This document shows positions 8,548-16,904 of a stretch of 64,000 nucleotides of DNA, one piece after another. Where the stretch lies: contig JADJPS010000007.1 in the NCBI GenBank assembly GCA_016713105.1, forward strand, positions 208,501 to 272,500. Reading direction: 5' to 3'. The first letter of the stretch is position 1. Every line of letters starts with the position of its first letter. The stretch is from Devosia sp. GTDB lineage: Bacteria; Pseudomonadota; Alphaproteobacteria; Rhizobiales; Devosiaceae. Both the position numbers and the translations under genes were made by a program. The notes beneath the pieces are model-generated. The model was not told the origin of the DNA. It made no database searches and worked only from the letters and a program-made list of their open reading frames with translations.

Positions 8548-9873
8548 CTACTCGGCCGCCTCCCGCGGGCTGGCCGCCGTCGCGTATGGAATGTTGCGGC
8601 CCCCATACCGGCGGACCCGGATGTTGGCCTGCTCGGCATGGCCCGCAAAGCCCTCGAGCATGCACAGCCGGGAGGCATACTCGCCGACCATGGCCGAGGC
8701 CTCGTCGGTTGCCACCTGCTGCCAGGTGCAGGTCTTGAGGAACTTGCCGACCCACAGGCCGCCCGTGTAGCGCGCCGCCTTCATCGTAGGCAGCGTATGA
8801 TTTGTCCCGATGACCTTGTCCCCAAAGGCGACATTGGTGCTGGGGCCAAGGAACAGCGCGCCATAGTTCTGCAACGTATCGCGAAACCAGATGTCCCGGT
8901 CCGTCATCACCTGCACGTGCTCCGAGGCAATGCGATCGGCGACCTCGACCATCTCGTCGTAGCTGTCGCACACAATCACCTCTCCGAAGTCCGCCCACGC
9001 CTTGCCGGCAACCTCGCCGGTGGGGAGGATGCCGAGCAACCGCTCGACCTCGGCCATGGTATCGCGCGCCAGTCTGTCGGAGTTGGTCAGCAGGATCGCC
9101 GGGGACGTCGGCCCATGCTCGGCCTGGCCCAGCAGGTCCGTTGCACACAGTTCGCCGTCCACCGTTTCGTCGGCAATCACCAGCGTCTCGGTGGGACCGG
9201 CGAACAGGTCGATGCCGACCCTGCCGTAGAGCTGGCGCTTGGCTTCGGCAACAAAGGCATTTCCGGGCCCGACCAGCATGTCAACCGGCTTGATGCTCTC
9301 GGTACCGATCGCCATGGCGCCGATCGCCTGGATGCCGCCCAGGACGTAGATTTCGCCGGCACCGGCCATGTGCTGCGCCGCGACGATGGCCGCCGCGGCC
9401 TTGCCGTGAAATGGCGGTGCGGCGGTAATCACCCGGTCGCAGCCGGCCACTTTGGCGGTCAGCACCGACATGTGGGCCGAGGCGAGCAACGGATACTTGC
9501 CACCGGGAACGTAGCAGCCCACCGAGGCGATCGGCACGTGCTTGTGACCCAGTGTGACGCCCGGCAGCGTTTCGATCGCCAAGTCCTGCATCGAGTTCTT
9601 CTGGGCCTCGGCGAAGTTGCGCACCTGCGTCTGGGCGAACGCGATATCGGTCAGATCCTGCTGCGAAAGCTGTGCCATGCAGGCGTCGATCTCGGTGCGC
9701 GAGAGCCGGAAATCAGCCCGCTCCCAACCATCGAACCTGCGGCTCAACTCCCGCACGGCCGCGTCGCCGCGTGCCTCGATGTCGGCGAGGATGGTCTCGA
9801 CGGTCTGGCGGACCTGCCGGTTCGCCTCGGCGCGTTCCTCCACGGTCCTGCTGTTCTTCAGCCAGCGCGCCAT
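8548..9873 (-). CDS. Histidinol-dehydrogenase-family oxidoreductase (catabolic paralogue 2)
   Basis: A 441-residue paralogue of the protein at 2843-4129, with GPGNAFVAEAKRQLYG, the metal motif GQAEH, ASEHVQ and NHTLPT all present. It differs in having an N-terminal extension (MARWLKNSRTVEERAEANRQ) and a longer C-terminal tail that resembles the sulfopropanediol-dehydrogenase-like branch, although the substrate is not provable here. ATG 9873 follows GGAGCAG; a TTG three bases earlier is unlikely. It is first in an operon with the SDR and LacI genes, 40 bases downstream of a perfect palindromic operator. Confidence 0.87.
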   Translation of the reverse strand: MARWLKNSRTVEERAEANRQVRQTVETILADIEARGDAAVRELSRRFDGWERADFRLSRTEIDACMAQLSQQDLTDIAFAQTQVRNFAEAQKNSMQDLAIETLPGVTLGHKHVPIASVGCYVPGGKYPLLASAHMSVLTAKVAGCDRVITAAPPFHGKAAAAIVAAQHMAGAGEIYVLGGIQAIGAMAIGTESIKPVDMLVGPGNAFVAEAKRQLYGRVGIDLFAGPTETLVIADETVDGELCATDLLGQAEHGPTSPAILLTNSDRLARDTMAEVERLLGILPTGEVAGKAWADFGEVIVCDSYDEMVEVADRIASEHVQVMTDRDIWFRDTLQNYGALFLGPSTNVAFGDKVIGTNHTLPTMKAARYTGGLWVGKFLKTCTWQQVATDEASAMVGEYASRLCMLEGFAGHAEQANIRVRRYGGRNIPYATAASPREAAE

Positions 9874-9912
9874 CAACTGCTCCTGCTCGCAACATCAAAA
9901 TGCTATCATTGG

Positions 9913-9928
9913 TTGCATACGTATGCAA
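9913..9928. promoter_or_regulatory. Predicted LacI-type operator (TTGCATACGTATGCAA)
   Basis: The longest of the five sites, a 16-base perfect palindrome. It lies between the HisD2 start (9873) and the stop of the amidase gene (9964), placing it in the promoter of the HisD2-SDR-LacI operon. Confidence 0.72.
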
Positions 9929-9963
9929 AGTGGAAAATGCGACGATCTGCCCATGTGACCACC

Positions 9964-11322
9964 TCAGCGCCGGGTTCCTGCTGGCGGCCGTTGTATCGAA
10001 TGATGTGTGCCGCGCTCAAAGGCCGCGCCGATGGCACAGATGCCTGCCTCGTCGCCGAGTCGGCCGATGATCTGCATACCAAGCGGAAGCCCCGCCGCGA
10101 ACCCCATAGGTACCGACAATACCGGATTGCGGCTGACATTGAACGGCAAGGTCCGCATGTGCGTCCAGACCGGCGTGACGCCGTCGAACGCCGAGAACGG
10201 CAGTGCGGGGGAAAGCGTCGTCGGGGTCACAACGGCATCGCAGGCGACGAAGGCCTGTTGCAGCTGTCGCGACAGCTCCGCTCCCGCAGCGCGGGCACGC
10301 ACCACATCGACCTCGTCGAGGGCAAGCCCGGAAAGCAGGTTCTGGTAGGCGAGTCGGCCATAGTGCGAGGGCCGTTCGGCCAGCATCCGGGTGTGGACGG
10401 CCAGCGCTTCCGCTTGCAGGACCACGGCGCCCGCCGCCTCGAACGCCGCATAGTCCGGCAGGTCGATCTCCTCGATCCGCGCGCCAAGCAGCGACAGTGT
10501 CGAGGCCGCTTCGTCCATCGTCGACAGCACTGCCGGGTCCGTTTCCGGATCTGCGGCGAACCAGCCTCGGGCGTAGCCTATTCGCTTGCCATCGAGACCT
10601 TCCGAGAGACGAGATGCTGCCGAGGCATTGGATATCGCATCGAGTGTCAAGGCCGCCTCGCCGACGCTCGCGCTGATCGGCCCGACATGGTCGAGGCTGG
10701 GCGACAGCGGAAACACCCCGGCGCGCGGTACGCGTTCGTAGGTTGGCTTCAGCCCGACCACGCCGCAGTAGCTGGCAGGACTGCGAATGGAGCCGCCGGT
10801 ATCCGTGCCGATGCTGGTGCGCACGAGCCCGCCCGCCACCGCGGCCGCCGACCCGGAGGATGAGCCACCCGTGAAGTGATCGCGAGCCCACGGATTGCGT
10901 GACGCTGGAAACGGCAGGTCGAAGCTCGGCCCCACGAGCGCAAATTCGTAGGTCATCGTCTTGCCCACCAGCACGGCGCCCGCGTCTGTGAGCCGTCGCA
11001 CCACTTCGGCATCCTCGACCGGAACATGCTCGAGGAACTGGCGGGAACCGCAGGTGGTAGCGATGCCGGCAGTGTCGATGAGGTCCTTGAGCGCCACGGG
11101 GATGCCGTGCAACGGACCACGATCTAGCCCTTCGGCCAGTTCGCGGTCCGCGCGACCTGCGTCCTCGAGCGCCCGGTCCGCGCTCACTGTCAGGAAGGCC
11201 TTGTAGTCGGCGTCGCGCTCACCGATGCGCGCCAGATGGGCCTCGGTCAGCTCGACCGACCGCATCCGGCCGTCACGGAGCCGCGTCCCTGCCTCTGCAA
11301 TGGTGAGGTCGGCGAGGCTCAC
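9964..11322 (-). CDS. Amidase-signature-family amidohydrolase
   Basis: A 452-residue amidase. The Ser-Ser-Lys triad is readable as Lys in VALKDLIDT, the first Ser in GGSSSGSAAAV and the nucleophilic Ser in TGGSIRSPASYCG. The family hydrolyses amides, carboxybiuret-like compounds or the Glu-tRNA amide. A GTG start at 11322 overlaps the stop of the small upstream gene (GTGA), strongly coupling their translation. It is last in the ABC importer operon, so it probably acts on the imported compound, releasing ammonia or an amine. Confidence 0.87.
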   Translation of the reverse strand: MSLADLTIAEAGTRLRDGRMRSVELTEAHLARIGERDADYKAFLTVSADRALEDAGRADRELAEGLDRGPLHGIPVALKDLIDTAGIATTCGSRQFLEHVPVEDAEVVRRLTDAGAVLVGKTMTYEFALVGPSFDLPFPASRNPWARDHFTGGSSSGSAAAVAGGLVRTSIGTDTGGSIRSPASYCGVVGLKPTYERVPRAGVFPLSPSLDHVGPISASVGEAALTLDAISNASAASRLSEGLDGKRIGYARGWFAADPETDPAVLSTMDEAASTLSLLGARIEEIDLPDYAAFEAAGAVVLQAEALAVHTRMLAERPSHYGRLAYQNLLSGLALDEVDVVRARAAGAELSRQLQQAFVACDAVVTPTTLSPALPFSAFDGVTPVWTHMRTLPFNVSRNPVLSVPMGFAAGLPLGMQIIGRLGDEAGICAIGAAFERGTHHSIQRPPAGTRR

Positions 11323-11471
11323 CGCGTCAGGTCCGGCGCGGCGAGCAGGGCGACGCAGGAGCGCAGCCACTCCGCCCCCTTCAGCACCGCCGGCAGCGCG
11401 CCCGCTTCGATCGAGATGCCGCGCGCCTTGGCTGCCTTCAGAACCTGTTGAGCAAGCGTGGTCTCTGCCAT
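11319..11471 (-). CDS. 50-residue protein translationally coupled to the amidase, possibly AtzG-like
   Basis: A small gene encoding 50 residues (MAETTLAQQVLKAAKARGIS ... LLAAPDLTR). Its ATG overlaps the stop of the ABC ATPase gene by one base (TGATG) and its TGA overlaps the GTG of the amidase. Size, position and helical pattern (VLKAAKARGIS, a turn, then LPAVLKGAEWLRSCVALL) recall the small AtzG/DUF4089 subunits that partner AtzE-type amidases. The sequence is too short for certainty, so the family call is inference, but the overlaps make it very likely to be translated. Confidence 0.6.
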   Translation of the reverse strand: MAETTLAQQVLKAAKARGISIEAGALPAVLKGAEWLRSCVALLAAPDLTR

Positions 11472-12523
11472 CAGGTACCGAACCGCTTGCCGGTCGTCCG
11501 ATCGAACAGGTGGCAGGCCGCGGCGCCGATGCCGATCCGCGCCACCTCGCCAATCTCGGCCCGATAGTCCTTGCCGGTCTTGATGGAGACCAGTTCGCCG
11601 CCGACGCGCATCGAGAGCATCGTCGCTTCGCCGAGCAGTTCGACGGTGTAGATGGGTGCCCTCGCCTGGCCACCTTCCCCGACCACCGTTGCGTCCTCGG
11701 CCCGAAAGCCCAGCGTCACCGGACCGCGGGCGTCGCGTGTCAGCCCCTCGATCTGGATGTTCTCGCCGGTGAACACGCCATCGGCAATCTCGCCGTTGAC
11801 GAGATTCATCGCGGGCGACCCGATGAAACCGGCAACGAACGTATTTGCGGGTCGGTCGTAGATCTCCATCGGGGTACCCACCTGCTGCACGACCCCCCGA
11901 CTCATCACCACCACCCGATCGGCCAGCGTCATGGCCTCGATCTGGTCGTGCGTCACATAGATCGTGGTGGTCTTGAGCGTATGATGCAGGTTCTTGATCT
12001 GTGCCCGGGTCGAAACACGTAGCTTGGCATCAAGGTTCGAAAGTGGCTCGTCCATCAGGAAGGCGTTGGGCTCGCGCACGATGGCCCGAGCCAACGCGAC
12101 ACGCTGTCTCTGGCCGCCCGACAGCGCAGCAGGCCGCCGCTCCAGGTACTCCCCGAGCTCGACCATTGCGGCCGCCTTCATGACGCGCTCGTGGTGTTGC
12201 TCCCTGGGCACCTTGCGTACCTTGAGGGGGAACCGGATGTTCTCGTAGACGGTCATGTTCGGGTAAAGCCCGTAGCTCTGGAACACCATCGAGATGTCGC
12301 GGTCCTTGGGTTCCAGCGCATTGACCAACCGCTCTCCGATCCGGATCTCGCCCGCACTGATGTCCTCCAGTCCGGCGATCATCCGCATCGTGGTGGTCTT
12401 GCCACAACCGGAGGGGCCGAGCAGCACCAGGAACTCGCGGTCCGCGATGTCGAGCGACAGGTTGTCTACGGCGACGAAGTTGTGCCAGCGCCGGGTGACG
12501 TTGCTCAGCTGGATGCGCGCCAT
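11471..12523 (-). CDS. ABC transporter ATP-binding protein, CUT1 (UgpC/MalK) type
   Basis: A 350-residue ATPase with Walker A GPSGCGKTT (about residue 37), Q-loop FQSYGLYP, signature LSGGQRQRVALARA, Walker B FLMDEPLSNLDA, H-loop VTHDQ and a C-terminal OB-fold/TOBE regulatory region as in sugar and polyol importers. It energises the permeases encoded upstream in the operon. Because the importer at 23276-26541 has no ATPase gene of its own, this protein could also serve that system, as shared UgpC/MsmK-type ATPases do; that is inference. Confidence 0.93.
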   Translation of the reverse strand: MARIQLSNVTRRWHNFVAVDNLSLDIADREFLVLLGPSGCGKTTTMRMIAGLEDISAGEIRIGERLVNALEPKDRDISMVFQSYGLYPNMTVYENIRFPLKVRKVPREQHHERVMKAAAMVELGEYLERRPAALSGGQRQRVALARAIVREPNAFLMDEPLSNLDAKLRVSTRAQIKNLHHTLKTTTIYVTHDQIEAMTLADRVVVMSRGVVQQVGTPMEIYDRPANTFVAGFIGSPAMNLVNGEIADGVFTGENIQIEGLTRDARGPVTLGFRAEDATVVGEGGQARAPIYTVELLGEATMLSMRVGGELVSIKTGKDYRAEIGEVARIGIGAAACHLFDRTTGKRFGT

Positions 12524-12533
12524 GGCGTGTCCC

Positions 12534-13412
12534 CTACCCCTTCACCGCGCCGGCGGTGAGTCCCGAAACGATCTGGCGCTGGAAGAACAGTACCAGGATG
12601 AAGAGCGGCACCGTGGCGGAAACCACCGCGGCGACGGCGTACATGACATTGCCCGCGTCGTTTATCGAACCGAGGAAGCTGGAGATCTTCGGGATCATCG
12701 TCTGGTTGTTCTGATTGAGCAGCATCGCGGTCACGGCGAAGTCGTTGTAGCCGAGCAGGAAGCTGAACAGCCCAGTGGTGATCACCCCCGGCCACATCAC
12801 GGGGATCACGACCCGCCGGAAGGCCTCGAACCGGGAGCACCCATCAACCATGGCGCTCTCGTCCAGGTCCTTGGGAATCGACAGGAAGAACGAGTGCAGC
12901 ATCCACAGCGTGAAAGGTTGGTTGATGGCCACGAGCACGATGATTGCCGTCGGCAGGTGGCCCCAGATATTGAGCTGGAAGAAGGGCAGCATGTAGCCCG
13001 AGACCAGCGTGATGTGCGGCATGGCGCGAAACACCAGTGCCGCAATCAGGATCCAGAAGGCGTAGCGATGCCCCGAACGTGCCAGCGCATAGCCGCCGAG
13101 CGTACCGAGGGTCAGCGAGATCATCGTCACGCTGACCGTCACGATCAGTGTGTTGATCGCCGACTTCCAGAATGCGTTGGTGACCCAGGCGCCTTCGTAC
13201 CCCGCGGTGGTGAACTGGCCGCCCGTCTCGAGTTGGGTACGCACCCCGAAGATGGCGTTCCAGAAACTCTCGCGAGAGAAGAAGTCGGATTCGACCTTGA
13301 GCGATCCCCACACCGTCCACAGGAACGGAAAGGCGGCAAGGAACAGCCAGAACACTACGAACACAGTAGCGAGGATGTTGAGCGGCAGTGGGCGGCGCAT
13401 GGCGACGGACAT
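12534..13412 (-). CDS. ABC transporter permease, CUT1 MalG type
   Basis: A 292-residue inner-membrane permease with about six hydrophobic segments. The first is at residues 10-32 and the EAA loop reads ESAMVDGCSRFEAFRR, followed by the conserved Gly/Leu segment, and it ends GLTAGAVKG as MalG-like proteins do. A periplasmic insertion between the first two helices (about residues 40-75) is typical. ATG 13412 follows GGGGGAGAG closely. It pairs with the MalF-type permease just upstream (8-base gap). Confidence 0.9.
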   Translation of the reverse strand: MSVAMRRPLPLNILATVFVVFWLFLAAFPFLWTVWGSLKVESDFFSRESFWNAIFGVRTQLETGGQFTTAGYEGAWVTNAFWKSAINTLIVTVSVTMISLTLGTLGGYALARSGHRYAFWILIAALVFRAMPHITLVSGYMLPFFQLNIWGHLPTAIIVLVAINQPFTLWMLHSFFLSIPKDLDESAMVDGCSRFEAFRRVVIPVMWPGVITTGLFSFLLGYNDFAVTAMLLNQNNQTMIPKISSFLGSINDAGNVMYAVAAVVSATVPLFILVLFFQRQIVSGLTAGAVKG

Positions 13413-13420
13413 CTCTCCCC

Positions 13421-14452
13421 CTAGCTCTTGTGCGCGTGTTCGCGCCAGGTGCGGATCAGCACCGGCATCAGCAGGACCACCACCCCGGCGATGGTAAGGA
13501 GCGAAGTCGCTCCGGCCGAGCCATAGAGTTGCGCGTTCTGGTTTCTGAGGTCGTTGAAGATCGAGAAGCTCAGCGATGTGGCATTGGCCTGGGCGGAGAA
13601 CCCCACGATCGGCTCGAACACCCGGAAATTGTCCATGAGTTGCACCAGCGCCACGAAGGTTGCGAGTGGGGCCAGATGCGGCATCACCACGTAGCGGATA
13701 CGCTCCCACCGGCTGGCGCCATCGATCATGGCACTTTCGAGCGTGTCGCCGGGCACGGTCTGCAGCCCGGCATAGAACACCACGAAGCTGAACGGCGCAT
13801 TGGTCCAGACGCCGTAGACGAACAGCGTGGCCCAGGTCAGGACCGGCGACGCCTTGAGCGACAGCGTCGGGTCGTTGAACACCGCCTGCAGCGTCGCTCC
13901 GATGATGCCCTCCGAGTTGATCATCCAGAACAGGATCAGCGATCCGATCAGCGGCGTGATGATCATCGGCAGGAGCGAGAAGAAGATCACCGGTCCCTTG
14001 AGCAGCGCCGGTACGATGTTGACCGCAAGCGCGATGACGAACCCGAGCAGCATCGCCAGTGGCGTCACGATGAAGGTATAGGCAAGCGTGAACGCCAGGG
14101 CCCGGTAGAATGGCAGGTCGTAGATGCGGGCGGCGACGTCACCGAGCCCGGAGTTGACCCGAAGGATCTCGCCGATTTCGTCGAACGCCAGGTGGGCGCG
14201 GTTGAAGTAGGTGCCAAGTCCGTTGAACTGACCCAGCGGTTGCTCCGCCCTGAGCTTGGCAGAGGCCTCGCTGTCGACCCTTGTTTCCGTGCTGCAGCCG
14301 CCCAGCGGCTGGCAGGTTTCGACCGTCAACAGCACCTTCTGGTGCTCGACGAAGAGCGATTGCACGGCAACCGAGACGATGGGGAGGGCGATGAAGAGCA
14401 GCATCGCAACAATCGACGGCAGTATGAAGGCGAGGAATGTCTTGTGCGGCAC
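13421..14452 (-). CDS. ABC transporter permease, CUT1 MalF type
   Basis: A 343-residue permease. It starts with a hydrophobic helix (FLAFILPSIVAMLLFIALPI), has a large periplasmic loop (about residues 35-120, with a Cys-x6-Cys in TCQPLGGCST), then five more helices and the EAA loop ESAMIDGASRWERIRYVVMP. It forms the transmembrane channel with the MalG-type partner. It follows the solute-binding-protein gene after a 74-base gap that contains a strong hairpin. Confidence 0.9.
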   Translation of the reverse strand: MPHKTFLAFILPSIVAMLLFIALPIVSVAVQSLFVEHQKVLLTVETCQPLGGCSTETRVDSEASAKLRAEQPLGQFNGLGTYFNRAHLAFDEIGEILRVNSGLGDVAARIYDLPFYRALAFTLAYTFIVTPLAMLLGFVIALAVNIVPALLKGPVIFFSLLPMIITPLIGSLILFWMINSEGIIGATLQAVFNDPTLSLKASPVLTWATLFVYGVWTNAPFSFVVFYAGLQTVPGDTLESAMIDGASRWERIRYVVMPHLAPLATFVALVQLMDNFRVFEPIVGFSAQANATSLSFSIFNDLRNQNAQLYGSAGATSLLTIAGVVVLLMPVLIRTWREHAHKS

Positions 14453-14486
14453 CTTCGACCCCAGCCTGGATCGTCATGAAGAGGTT

Positions 14487-14518
14487 GGAGGGCCGGAGCG
14501 GTGACCGCCCCGGCCTCC
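14487..14518 (-). promoter_or_regulatory. Intercistronic hairpin between SBP and permease genes
   Basis: GGAGG/CCTCC, GCCGG/CCGGC and GCGG/CCGC arms pair around a short loop with one bulge. There is no T-run. It lies 9 bases beyond the SBP stop on the minus strand and probably protects the SBP message or lets only part of the transcripts continue. Comparable hairpins occur in the other three ABC operons of the window. Confidence 0.55.
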
Positions 14519-14526
14519 GGAGGATA

Positions 14527-15762
14527 CTAGAGGAATCCGCCCTCCTTGGCGGCAGCCACATACGCTGCTTCCACGTCGGCCAGCGCCTTGGCCGCATCTT
14601 CCTTGCCTGCCACGAAGTCCGCGAGTTCGGTGGAGAGCGCCGTGTGCAGCAGGCCCATATACGGGGTCATCGGGTAGGCGCGGGCACCACCGTTGGCATT
14701 GGCGATCACGCCTACCGCCGCCGGGCCGGGTTCATAGCCCTTGACCAGCCAGGTCGCGGCGTTCGGATTGGCCGCAACTACCGCCGGGCTGATGCCGTGC
14801 ACCATGGCAGCGAACGAGGCTTCCGCATCGGCGTCCGAGATGTTCTTGGCGATGGTGAAACCGTCCCACCACAGTGCCGCCGCCGGGATCGTGCCACCCG
14901 CAAATGTCGGCGCTGCCGCCAGCACGGTATTGGCGACTACGCCGTCTACTGCACCTTCCGCATCGAGAATGGCGCCGCCCATCGAACCCCACTCGTTCAT
15001 GATGGCGACGTTGCCGGCCTCATACTCGTTCTTGATCTCGCCGGCGTCGAACGTCAGGTAGTCCGGATCCATGAAGGCGATCTGCGCCCGCATCAGGTCG
15101 AGCACCTTGAGCCCGTTGTCGCCGTTGATGGCAAGCTTGGCGCTGCCAGGCTCGAAGAACTCGGCACCGGTCGACAGGTAATTGTTGACGAACTCGGCGG
15201 CGAGGTCCCAACCGGGCTTCACACTGGCGGCCAGCGGGTACTCCATGAGGCCCGCTTCCTTGATCCTGGCGGCGGCGGCGAGCACGTCGTCGTAGGTCTT
15301 GGGCGCTTCGACACCGGCCTTCTCGAGGATGTCCTTGCGGTAGAACAGGTGCTGGCCGTTGCCCATGAAGGCGATCGCCATGACCTTGCCGTCGATCTTG
15401 ATCAGCTGGTTGGGCTGCAGATCCTGCCCGTACTTGGCCACCAGTTCGTCGAGCGGCCGGATCAGGCCGTCATTGAGCAGCGGCACGATCGAGTTGTTGG
15501 CGACCACGGCGACGGTATACTCCGCCGGGTTGACGGTCAGGGCCGGCCCCTGAATGTTCTTGTGCTCGGTGGTCTGGTTGGCGGTCACCGTCACTGCGTC
15601 CGATGCGCATTCCTTGGCGGCATCGGCCACCACCTTGAGCGCCGCGAAGTCGTTCGAGAGGATGCGCACCGAGCCTGCCGGGGCGCCGCAGTCCGCCAGC
15701 GCCGCGCCGGCGCCGAGCAATAGCGCGGCGACCGAAACGCTCGCTGCCAGAATATGCTTCAT
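14527..15762 (-). CDS. ABC transporter solute-binding protein, CUT1 family
   Basis: A 411-residue periplasmic binding protein. A signal peptide (MKHILAASVSVAALLLGAGA, cleavage near ALADC) is followed by the family-1 fold: VRILSNDFAALK, VAVVANNSIVPLL, GNGQHLFYRKDILEKAGV and ANEWGSMG-like Trp/Gly motifs. ATG 15762 has AGGAG 8 bases upstream. It is first in the operon SBP-MalF-MalG-ATPase-small protein-amidase. The operon is preceded by two adjacent palindromic operators, so uptake is likely induced by the same effector as the HisD/SDR and bicupin operons. Confidence 0.9.
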   Translation of the reverse strand: MKHILAASVSVAALLLGAGAALADCGAPAGSVRILSNDFAALKVVADAAKECASDAVTVTANQTTEHKNIQGPALTVNPAEYTVAVVANNSIVPLLNDGLIRPLDELVAKYGQDLQPNQLIKIDGKVMAIAFMGNGQHLFYRKDILEKAGVEAPKTYDDVLAAAARIKEAGLMEYPLAASVKPGWDLAAEFVNNYLSTGAEFFEPGSAKLAINGDNGLKVLDLMRAQIAFMDPDYLTFDAGEIKNEYEAGNVAIMNEWGSMGGAILDAEGAVDGVVANTVLAAAPTFAGGTIPAAALWWDGFTIAKNISDADAEASFAAMVHGISPAVVAANPNAATWLVKGYEPGPAAVGVIANANGGARAYPMTPYMGLLHTALSTELADFVAGKEDAAKALADVEAAYVAAAKEGGFL

Positions 15763-15902
15763 ATCGTTCTCCTGTGTCCTGTGAGGGTGCTCTCCTGCGC
15801 CCCCCGATGGCAAGGGCCGGGGCTCAAGAGCCGGTGCCCGCGCCGCAAGTCTTCCCTCTTGCCTGCCCGCTGGCCCCTGCAACAATGGACCTTAGTGGCG
15901 AT

Positions 15903-15939
15903 TGCATACGAATGCAAACGCATTTGCATTCGTATGCAC
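15903..15939. promoter_or_regulatory. Double predicted LacI-type operator
   Basis: Two sites in tandem, TTGCATACGAATGCAA at 15903-15918 and TGCATTCGTATGCA at 15926-15939, 23 bases apart centre to centre. Each carries one base deviating from perfect symmetry. They lie 141-177 bases upstream of the importer's SBP start, between it and the divergent SDR gene, and suggest cooperative binding of two repressor dimers. Confidence 0.72.
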
Positions 15940-16083
15940 CAGTACCGAAGACACCTTCTGGTGATCGCCGACGACGGTACGGGTCGTCGCTGCGGACGAG
16001 TTGCCTGCTCGGCGCAGCCCGACCGATGGATCCCCCCGGGGCAGCGTGCATGGACCGATGTCCACCTTGTCAGGCATCCTCAA

Positions 16084-16095
16084 CTATTATAATAG
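16084..16095. promoter_or_regulatory. Predicted GntR-type operator (CTATTATAATAG)
   Basis: A perfect 12-base palindrome 21 bases upstream of the SDR start at 16117. Related sequences precede the aldolase/E1 pair, the gntR gene and the second importer. Binding by the GntR-family protein at 22610 is inferred from position. Confidence 0.65.
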
Positions 16096-16116
16096 CTAGG
16101 CAGAGGGAGAGCCGAC

Positions 16117-16896
16117 ATGCAGTGCGATATGGAGGGCCGGGTGGCCTTCGTCACCGGCGCGGCGGGAGCGATCGGCCGTGAGATTGCCCGCCGCCTCGCC
16201 GACAATGGTGCACGCGTCGTCGTCGCGGACATCAATCGGGAGGGGGCCGAGGCCGTGGCGGCCGGACTGCATGGAGCGATTGCCCTCAAGGTCGACATCG
16301 CGCGCGCCGACGCGACCGAGGCGGCTGTCGCCGAGACCGTGGCCCGCCTCGGCTCTCTCGACATCCTCGTCAACAATGCCGGCGTCAATACGCTGGCGCA
16401 CCGGGTCAACATCGACAGCTTTCCGCTGGAAGAGTGGCACCGGATCGTCGGCGTCGATCTCGACGGGCTGTTCCTGATGAGCCGGGCCGCACTCAAGCCA
16501 ATGCTCGCAGCTGGCAAAGGCGGACGCATCGTCAACATCGCTTCCGTGGTCGGACTGGCGGCGATGCGCCTGCAGAGCCCGTTCGTGGCCGCGAAGGCCG
16601 GGATCGTGCACCTGACCCGGGCCATGGCTCTCGAACTCGGACCGCAGGGGGTGCTTACCAACGCCGTCGCACCGGGCTCGGTAGTGAGCGAGGGCACCAA
16701 GGCGTTGTTCTACAGCAGCGACGGCAAGTTCGCGGCGCGCACCGCGGAGTTTCTCCGACACGTTCCGCTGGCGCGGCCAGGCCGCCCCGAGGAGATTGCT
16801 GAGGCCGTGCTGTTTCTCGTCTCGCCGGAAGCCTCGTACATCAACGGGCAGGTTCTGGCGGTCGATGGCGGCTGGACCGCCGGCTACATGCACTAG
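16117..16896 (+). CDS. SDR-family protein with Phe in place of the catalytic Tyr
   Basis: A 259-residue SDR with an intact cofactor motif TGAAGAIG (residues 13-20), NNAGV (86-90) and catalytic-site Ser143, but the expected YxxxK is FVAAK: Phe156 and Lys160. The loss of the Tyr hydroxyl should abolish or strongly alter the normal hydride-transfer mechanism. The C terminus (VDGGWTAGYMH) is normal. The codon is TTC and the frame is intact, so this is not an obvious frameshift artefact. The neighbour 8 bases downstream is an even more degenerate SDR, so the two may work together. An operator lies just upstream. Confidence 0.85.
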   Translation: MQCDMEGRVAFVTGAAGAIGREIARRLADNGARVVVADINREGAEAVAAGLHGAIALKVDIARADATEAAVAETVARLGSLDILVNNAGVNTLAHRVNIDSFPLEEWHRIVGVDLDGLFLMSRAALKPMLAAGKGGRIVNIASVVGLAAMRLQSPFVAAKAGIVHLTRAMALELGPQGVLTNAVAPGSVVSEGTKALFYSSDGKFAARTAEFLRHVPLARPGRPEEIAEAVLFLVSPEASYINGQVLAVDGGWTAGYMH

Positions 16897-16904
16897 GAGC
16901 GACA

